Shown in pieces: positions 60,224-64,000 of a stretch of 64,000 nt of DNA. The DNA is from Xanthobacteraceae bacterium (GTDB lineage Bacteria > Pseudomonadota > Alphaproteobacteria > Rhizobiales > Xanthobacteraceae). The notes under the pieces were generated by a model. The model was not told the DNA's origin and did not search any database. It saw nothing but the letters and a program-made list of their open reading frames with translations. Position 1 is the stretch's first letter; the number at the start of each line of letters is the position of its first letter. Where the stretch lies: the NCBI GenBank assembly GCA_019745775.1, contig JAIESR010000106.1, forward strand, positions 1 through 64,000, given 5' to 3'. A program made the translations under genes and the position numbers.

Positions 60224-61183
60224 TCAGGGCGATTCTCGACGCGCTTGCCGTAGCATACGCCGTCTCCTGACAAAAGAATTGATGGGCAGCCAGAGAAAAA
60301 CCGCGGCGGCGACTATATAGAAAGCGACAAAGAAAATGAATTCGAGCGGCGCGTCCGCAAGCGAAATAAGAGAGCCGGCTGCCAGACCTGAGATAGCATA
60401 CGGTGCTCCTCTCCAAATCGTGCCAATCAGTCTACTTGCTGCAAAACCACCCATCAGCAAAACGCCAACCAATGCCACCCGCTGCCCAAACGGCAACGGA
60501 ACGTGACGCGCCACCTCAAGGCGGCTATGGGAAGGCGGCTCTTCTGGCTCCTGATCGATCTCGGAAATAAAATCGTGCCCGAAAAGCTTTCCCAATGACC
60601 TGAGTTGAGCCGGTCTCAGGTAAACAATGGTGGCGGCATTGCTGTCCAAGAATGCGGCGAAGAGGCCCTGTGCTTCCGGGGGCAGTCGCTCATTAAGGCG
60701 CCGCACCACGGACCAGTCGAAACCCTTCCCCGCAATAAGGTCGAAGGGCGCACAGCCGTCCTGCTGACGGATCGTTATCTCCACGCGCGAGGATGGACCG
60801 TATTGCCCCTGCCTCACGACGCCTGTTGCAGTGACCGTTGCGCCCGCACTCGGCCATTCCTCGCCCGCCAGCGCCATGATCGAAGCGACGACCTCCGCAT
60901 ACACCCCCTCGCCGGCGCCGTCGAAACAGTGGTCCTGGTAGTGGATCGCATTCGCAAACACTTGTTCCGAGCCTTCCAGAGCGAGACCGATCCAGGTCCG
61001 CGGCAAGGGCGGGTCCGGAAAGCTGATTCCTTCAAGTTCCTCGACCTTCCGACGCGCCAATTCCGGGAATTCCCGTTCCGGGAAAAGCGGCTTCAATCCG
61101 ATCTCTGCAAGCTGCGAAATCGCGGCCGCTATTTTTGGCGCGTCGCCGACAGATAGTTTGCGGAACGAAGCAACGTCTGACAT
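60224..61183 (-). CDS. Unrecognised protein with C-terminal membrane segments
   Basis: 319 residues from ATG 61183 (MSDVASFRKLSVGDAPKIAA). The N-terminal 200 residues are soluble, with GLKPLFPEREFPELARRKVE, FANAIHYQDHCFDGAGEGV and VRRLNERLPPEAQGLFAAF. Two or three hydrophobic helices follow (about 235-305), ending in a strongly basic tail (SFVRRRRMLRQARRE). Codon use and base composition are less GC-rich than the neighbours, consistent with recent acquisition. It runs opposite to the catabolic genes. Confidence 0.65.
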   Translation of the reverse strand: MSDVASFRKLSVGDAPKIAAAISQLAEIGLKPLFPEREFPELARRKVEELEGISFPDPPLPRTWIGLALEGSEQVFANAIHYQDHCFDGAGEGVYAEVVASIMALAGEEWPSAGATVTATGVVRQGQYGPSSRVEITIRQQDGCAPFDLIAGKGFDWSVVRRLNERLPPEAQGLFAAFLDSNAATIVYLRPAQLRSLGKLFGHDFISEIDQEPEEPPSHSRLEVARHVPLPFGQRVALVGVLLMGGFAASRLIGTIWRGAPYAISGLAAGSLISLADAPLEFIFFVAFYIVAAAVFLWLPINSFVRRRRMLRQARRESP

Positions 61184-61306
61184 GTGACACGTGTCTATTG
61201 TCGCGACTGCAATTGGGGGATTAAAGCGGACATTGTAACCCAGCTCAATCGAACGATTTGTCGGTACCGCGCTAGCCACCGCGACGCTGCGGCAATAAAG
61301 ACGTGG

Positions 61307-61329
61307 ATGCCCGGGACAAGCCCGGGCAT
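61307..61329. repeat. Palindromic hairpin just upstream of the third tctC-like gene
   Basis: ATGCCCGGG-ACAAG-CCCGGGCAT is a perfect 9-bp inverted repeat, with the GTGGATGCC context of a common Bradyrhizobium intergenic repeat. It ends 29 bp before the ATG at 61359, so it may lie in the mRNA leader. Confidence 0.7.
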
Positions 61330-61358
61330 TACGGGAGAGAACGCACCCGGACAATAGA

Positions 61359-62327
61359 ATGAAACCGTCAGACCCGCTCCGCTTCTTCCTCGTCGCCGCC
61401 GCGACGTTGCTGGCACTGCCCGTCTTCGCCGCCTTTCCCGAACGGCCGGTGACCATCCTCGTTCCGTTCGCGCCGGGCGGCGCCAACGACGTGGTGGTGC
61501 GCGCGATTCAAGGGCCGCTGGCGGAGGCGCTCGGGCAGCCGATCGTGGTCGAGAACCGCGGCGGCGCCGGCGGCAGCCTCGGCACCGGCTACGCCGCGCG
61601 CCAGAAGCCCGACGGCTACACCATCCTGATGGCGGCGACCGGCTACGTCGTGAACCCGTCGCTCTACGATAAGGTCCATTACGACCCGCTCAGGGATTTC
61701 GAACCGGTGGCCGAGGTCACGACCTTTCCCGTCATCTACGCGGTGCGCCCCGACATGGGCGTCAAGTCGATGCAGGAGCTGGTCGCCTACGCCAAGAAGC
61801 GCGCCGGCGGCCTGAACTACTCGACACCCGGCGCGGGCACCCTGCCCCACCTGGCCGCGGAGTTACTCAAGCTCCACGCCGGCATCGAGATGGTGCACAT
61901 CCCCTACCCCGGCGCCGCGCCGGCGGCGCAGGCACTGCTCGGCAAGACCGTCGACGTCGCGTCGATCTCGATCTCGGTGGCGAAGCCGCAGATCGAGGCT
62001 GGCAACTTCATTGGGCTCGCGGTCTCGGGCGCCGAGCGCTGGCCGGAGCTGCCGGACGTGCCGACGATCGTCGAGGCCGGCTTTCCCGCCGCGCTGGCCG
62101 ACACCTGGCAAGGCCTGATGGTGCCGGCAGGCACGCCGAAGGACGTCGTCGAGCGTCTCTCGCGCGCGACCATTGAGGTCGTGCGGCGGCCGGATGTGCG
62201 CGAGCGCCTGCTCAAGGCCGGCTTCCATGCCACCGGCCGCGGGCCCGACGACTTCCGCAAGCGGATCGTCGAAGAACTGCCGAAGTGGAAGACCGTGATC
62301 GAGAAGGGGCGCATCAAGGCGCAGTGA
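61359..62327 (+). CDS. Tripartite tricarboxylate transporter substrate-binding protein (TctC/Bug), third copy
   Basis: 322 residues, signal peptide FFLVAAATLLALPVFAA. Bug motifs are PVTILVPFAPGGANDVVVRA, GQPIVVENRGGAGGSLG, DGYTILMAATGYVVN, NYSTPGAGTLPHLAAELL and IPYPGAAPAAQALL. It is more distant from copies 1 and 2 than they are from each other. It lies 31 bp before the hydratase gene on the same strand, suggesting the bound ligand is a substrate of this catabolic cluster. No membrane partners nearby. Confidence 0.92.
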   Translation: MKPSDPLRFFLVAAATLLALPVFAAFPERPVTILVPFAPGGANDVVVRAIQGPLAEALGQPIVVENRGGAGGSLGTGYAARQKPDGYTILMAATGYVVNPSLYDKVHYDPLRDFEPVAEVTTFPVIYAVRPDMGVKSMQELVAYAKKRAGGLNYSTPGAGTLPHLAAELLKLHAGIEMVHIPYPGAAPAAQALLGKTVDVASISISVAKPQIEAGNFIGLAVSGAERWPELPDVPTIVEAGFPAALADTWQGLMVPAGTPKDVVERLSRATIEVVRRPDVRERLLKAGFHATGRGPDDFRKRIVEELPKWKTVIEKGRIKAQ

Positions 62328-62358
62328 GTTGCAAAGCAACGAAAACAAGGGGGACTGC

Positions 62359-63093
62359 GTGACATCACTGGTGCTGTTTGAAAGCAAGAACGATTGCGTC
62401 GACGTCATTCTCAACCGCCCCGACGAGGGCAACCTCATCACCAACGAGATGGGGACGGAAATCGCGCGCGTGCTGCGCGAGCTCGGCCCGGAGGTGAAGC
62501 TGATCCGCCTGCGCGGTAACGGCGCGAATTTCTGCAAGGGACGGCAGGCGCCGAAGATCGATCGCGACACGATGACACCGCTGCAGCTCCGCCACCCGGT
62601 TGCGGAAGTGCCGCTCGCGCTCTACGCCGCGGTGAAGGAAGCGCGCGCACCGACGCTCGCCATCGTGCAAGGTGAAGCGATCGGCGTCGGCTGCGCGCTC
62701 GCCGCCGTCTGCGACATGACGCTCGCCGCCGACGACGCCGTATTCCAGGTGCCGGAGCTCTACCACAACATCGCGCCGACGCTGGTGATGTGGGCGCTGA
62801 TCAACCGCGTGCCGTACAAGACCGCCGCCTACCTCGTGTACTCGCGCGAGCGCATCAGCGCGGCGCGCGCCGAATTCCTCGGCGTGGTCACCAGGGTGAT
62901 TCCGGCGGGTGAGCTTGCCGCCGAAGCGGAGGCGTTCTCGCAGAACCTGCTCAGCCGCGCGGCGGCCTCGCTGCAAGGGATCAAGGACTTTCTGAAGTTC
63001 GGCAGCCGCATGGATCCGGCCAGCGCCTCGGCCTACTCGGCGACGCTCAACGCGGCGGTGACGGCGTCGGCGCCGCGCGAACCGCACCGGTAG
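62359..63093 (+). CDS. Enoyl-CoA hydratase/isomerase family protein
   Basis: 244 residues from GTG 62359 with AGGGGG upstream (TTG 62329 is a longer alternative). Crotonase-fold features are VILNRPDEGNLITNEMG, LRGNGANFCKGRQ and VQGEAIGVGCALAAVCDMTL. Instead of the usual Glu pair of enoyl-CoA hydratases, the third-block region reads FQVPELYHNIAPTLVMWAL, so the exact reaction (hydration, isomerisation or C-C cleavage) is uncertain. It follows the tctC-like gene and precedes the AAC(3)-like gene by 6 bp. Confidence 0.85.
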   Translation: MTSLVLFESKNDCVDVILNRPDEGNLITNEMGTEIARVLRELGPEVKLIRLRGNGANFCKGRQAPKIDRDTMTPLQLRHPVAEVPLALYAAVKEARAPTLAIVQGEAIGVGCALAAVCDMTLAADDAVFQVPELYHNIAPTLVMWALINRVPYKTAAYLVYSRERISAARAEFLGVVTRVIPAGELAAEAEAFSQNLLSRAAASLQGIKDFLKFGSRMDPASASAYSATLNAAVTASAPREPHR

Positions 63094-63099
63094 CGCGAA

Positions 63100-63894
63100 T
63101 TGGCCGCTCGGACCGAGCTCAGTCAGGCCGCCGTCGCCGACCAGCTTCGCGCGCTCGGCGTGCAGGCGGGGGGCGTGCTGCTCGTGCACACGTCGTTTCG
63201 GGCGGTACGCCCCGTTGCAGGTGGGCCGCTCGGCCTGGTCGCGGCGCTGCGCGACGCTCTCGGCCCGGACGGCACGCTGGTGATGCCGTCGATGAGCGAC
63301 GACGACGACGTGCCGTTCGATCCGGCGACATCGCCGGCGGCCGGCCTCGGCGTTGTCGCGGATACGTTCTGGCGGATGCCCGGCGCCAAGCGCGGCAATC
63401 ATCCGTTCGCCTTCGCGGCGATCGGTCCGCAGGCCGCCGCGATCACCGCCGACCCGCTCCCGCTGCCACCGCATGGGCCGGAGAGCCCGGTCGGGCGCGT
63501 GCACGACCGCGACGGCCAGGTGCTGCTGCTTGGCTGCAGCCACGGCGAGAACACGACCTTGCATCTCGCCGAGATCCTCGGCGGCGCGCCGTACCGCGTG
63601 CCCCGGCATTGCACCGTGCTGAGCGACGGACATCCGACCCGCGTCGACTACGGCGAGAACGATCATTGCTGCGAACGCTTCATGCTGGCGGACGACTGGC
63701 TGCGATCAAACGGTCTCCAGCGCGAAGGCCGCGTCGGCCATGCGCAGGCGCGGCTCGCGCGCGCCCAGGACATCGCCCGTCTCGCCGTCGAAAATCTAAA
63801 GCGCGATCCGCTCGTGTTTCTGCACCCGGCAAGTGCGGGCTGCGACCAATGCGACGCCGCACGCGCGAGCTTGACGCGCCCCTCGCCGTCTTGA
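63100..63894 (+). CDS. AAC(3)-family N-acetyltransferase-like protein
   Basis: 264 residues from TTG 63100. The AAC(3)/YokD fold is indicated by VLLVHTSFRAVRPVAGG, DGTLVMPSMSDDDDVPFDP, FWRMPGAKRGNHPFAFAAIG, HGPESPVGRVHDRDGQVLLL and LGCSHGENTTLHLAE. The family includes aminoglycoside 3-N-acetyltransferases, but many chromosomal members act on other amines. Its place in an acid-catabolism run makes a metabolic role more likely than resistance. 6-bp spacing to the upstream gene indicates one transcript. The C terminus has two Cys (GCDQCDAA). Confidence 0.88.
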   Translation: MAARTELSQAAVADQLRALGVQAGGVLLVHTSFRAVRPVAGGPLGLVAALRDALGPDGTLVMPSMSDDDDVPFDPATSPAAGLGVVADTFWRMPGAKRGNHPFAFAAIGPQAAAITADPLPLPPHGPESPVGRVHDRDGQVLLLGCSHGENTTLHLAEILGGAPYRVPRHCTVLSDGHPTRVDYGENDHCCERFMLADDWLRSNGLQREGRVGHAQARLARAQDIARLAVENLKRDPLVFLHPASAGCDQCDAARASLTRPSPS

Positions 63895-63925
63895 GACAGT
63901 CCGGCGACACCGGGGGCAAACGCGC

Positions 63926-64000
63926 ATGGAGTTCGGGATTTTCGACCACGTCGACGCGAGCGGCGTGCCGTTGCAGGAATTCTACGACAACCGCTTCAAG
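63926..64000 (+). CDS. LLM-class flavin-dependent oxidoreductase, N-terminal fragment (runs off the window)
   Basis: Only the first 25 residues are present: MEFGIFDHVDASGVPLQEFY and a few more. This is the typical opening of bacterial luciferase-like monooxygenases (F420- or FMN-dependent). It begins 31 bp after the AAC(3)-like gene and extends beyond 64000, probably in the same operon. Confidence 0.75.
   Translation, partial: MEFGIFDHVDASGVPLQEFYDNRFK

Noticed and set aside
63100-63894. Aminoglycoside resistance gene
   Set aside because: The fold matches AAC(3), but the chromosomal catabolic context and absence of mobile elements do not support an acquired resistance role.

Overview
The window is a stretch of GC-rich alphaproteobacterial chromosome, most likely from the Hyphomicrobiales in or near the Bradyrhizobium / Xanthobacteraceae group. 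The evidence is a Ros/MucR zinc-finger regulator, a DivJ-like PAS histidine kinase, families seen mainly in that order (TIGR03808, TIGR03809, DUF1491, DUF2336, DUF3750, DUF5330, DUF6494), frequent GTG and TTG starts, and families of short palindromic intergenic repeats. I saw no rRNA, tRNA, CRISPR array, intact insertion sequence or phage genes.

Layout. 1-1006 has no supportable gene. 1007-16.6 kb is mostly housekeeping: a class A penicillin-binding protein, a DUF1214/DUF1254 pair, small envelope proteins, a DUF2336 protein, a histidine kinase / peptidoglycan-binding / DUF1491 operon, SufE, a MucR-type regulator, a PuuD-like membrane protein, Fe-type superoxide dismutase and a GT39-like membrane glycosyltransferase. 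16.6-22.5 kb is a minus-strand run with an M20 peptidase, an amidohydrolase and a HerA-like ATPase. 22.8-25.5 kb runs forward through DUF2267 and DUF4332 proteins into folP-folB-folK. 25.5-31.7 kb holds the two methylmalonyl-CoA mutase subunits, separated by a Tat-exported amidohydrolase and an antiparallel Rieske oxygenase; the small subunit stops at its domain boundary. 31.7-39.2 kb carries a Uma2 protein, a secreted SGNH hydrolase, lipoproteins, a pyroglutamyl-peptidase-like enzyme and a Tat-exported beta-helix protein.

39.3-42.5 kb contains a solitary solute-binding protein and a three-gene arsenosugar cluster (radical SAM ArsS plus TIGR04283 and TIGR04282 proteins). 42.6-45.3 kb is a secreted VWA-domain protein with an unrecognised exported partner. 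45.6-49.3 kb has a LuxR-type regulator with a candidate operator, a DMT-family exporter, an old-yellow-enzyme homologue and a TIGR03809 protein. 49.7-52.7 kb is the most unusual locus: ECF sigma factor, anti-sigma factor and secreted subtilase in one probable transcript with a strong terminator. The anti-sigma factor's periplasmic domain looks like a subtilase propeptide.

52.9 kb to the end looks catabolic and accessory: aspartate dehydrogenase, three TctC/Bug solute-binding proteins (two in tandem) with no TctA/TctB membrane partners, a dihydroxyphthalate-decarboxylase-like protein beside a UbiD-family decarboxylase, an enoyl-CoA hydratase-like protein, an AAC(3)-fold protein and the start of an LLM-class flavin oxidoreductase. 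This fits uptake and decarboxylation of aromatic or carboxylic acids, but the substrate cannot be read from the sequence.
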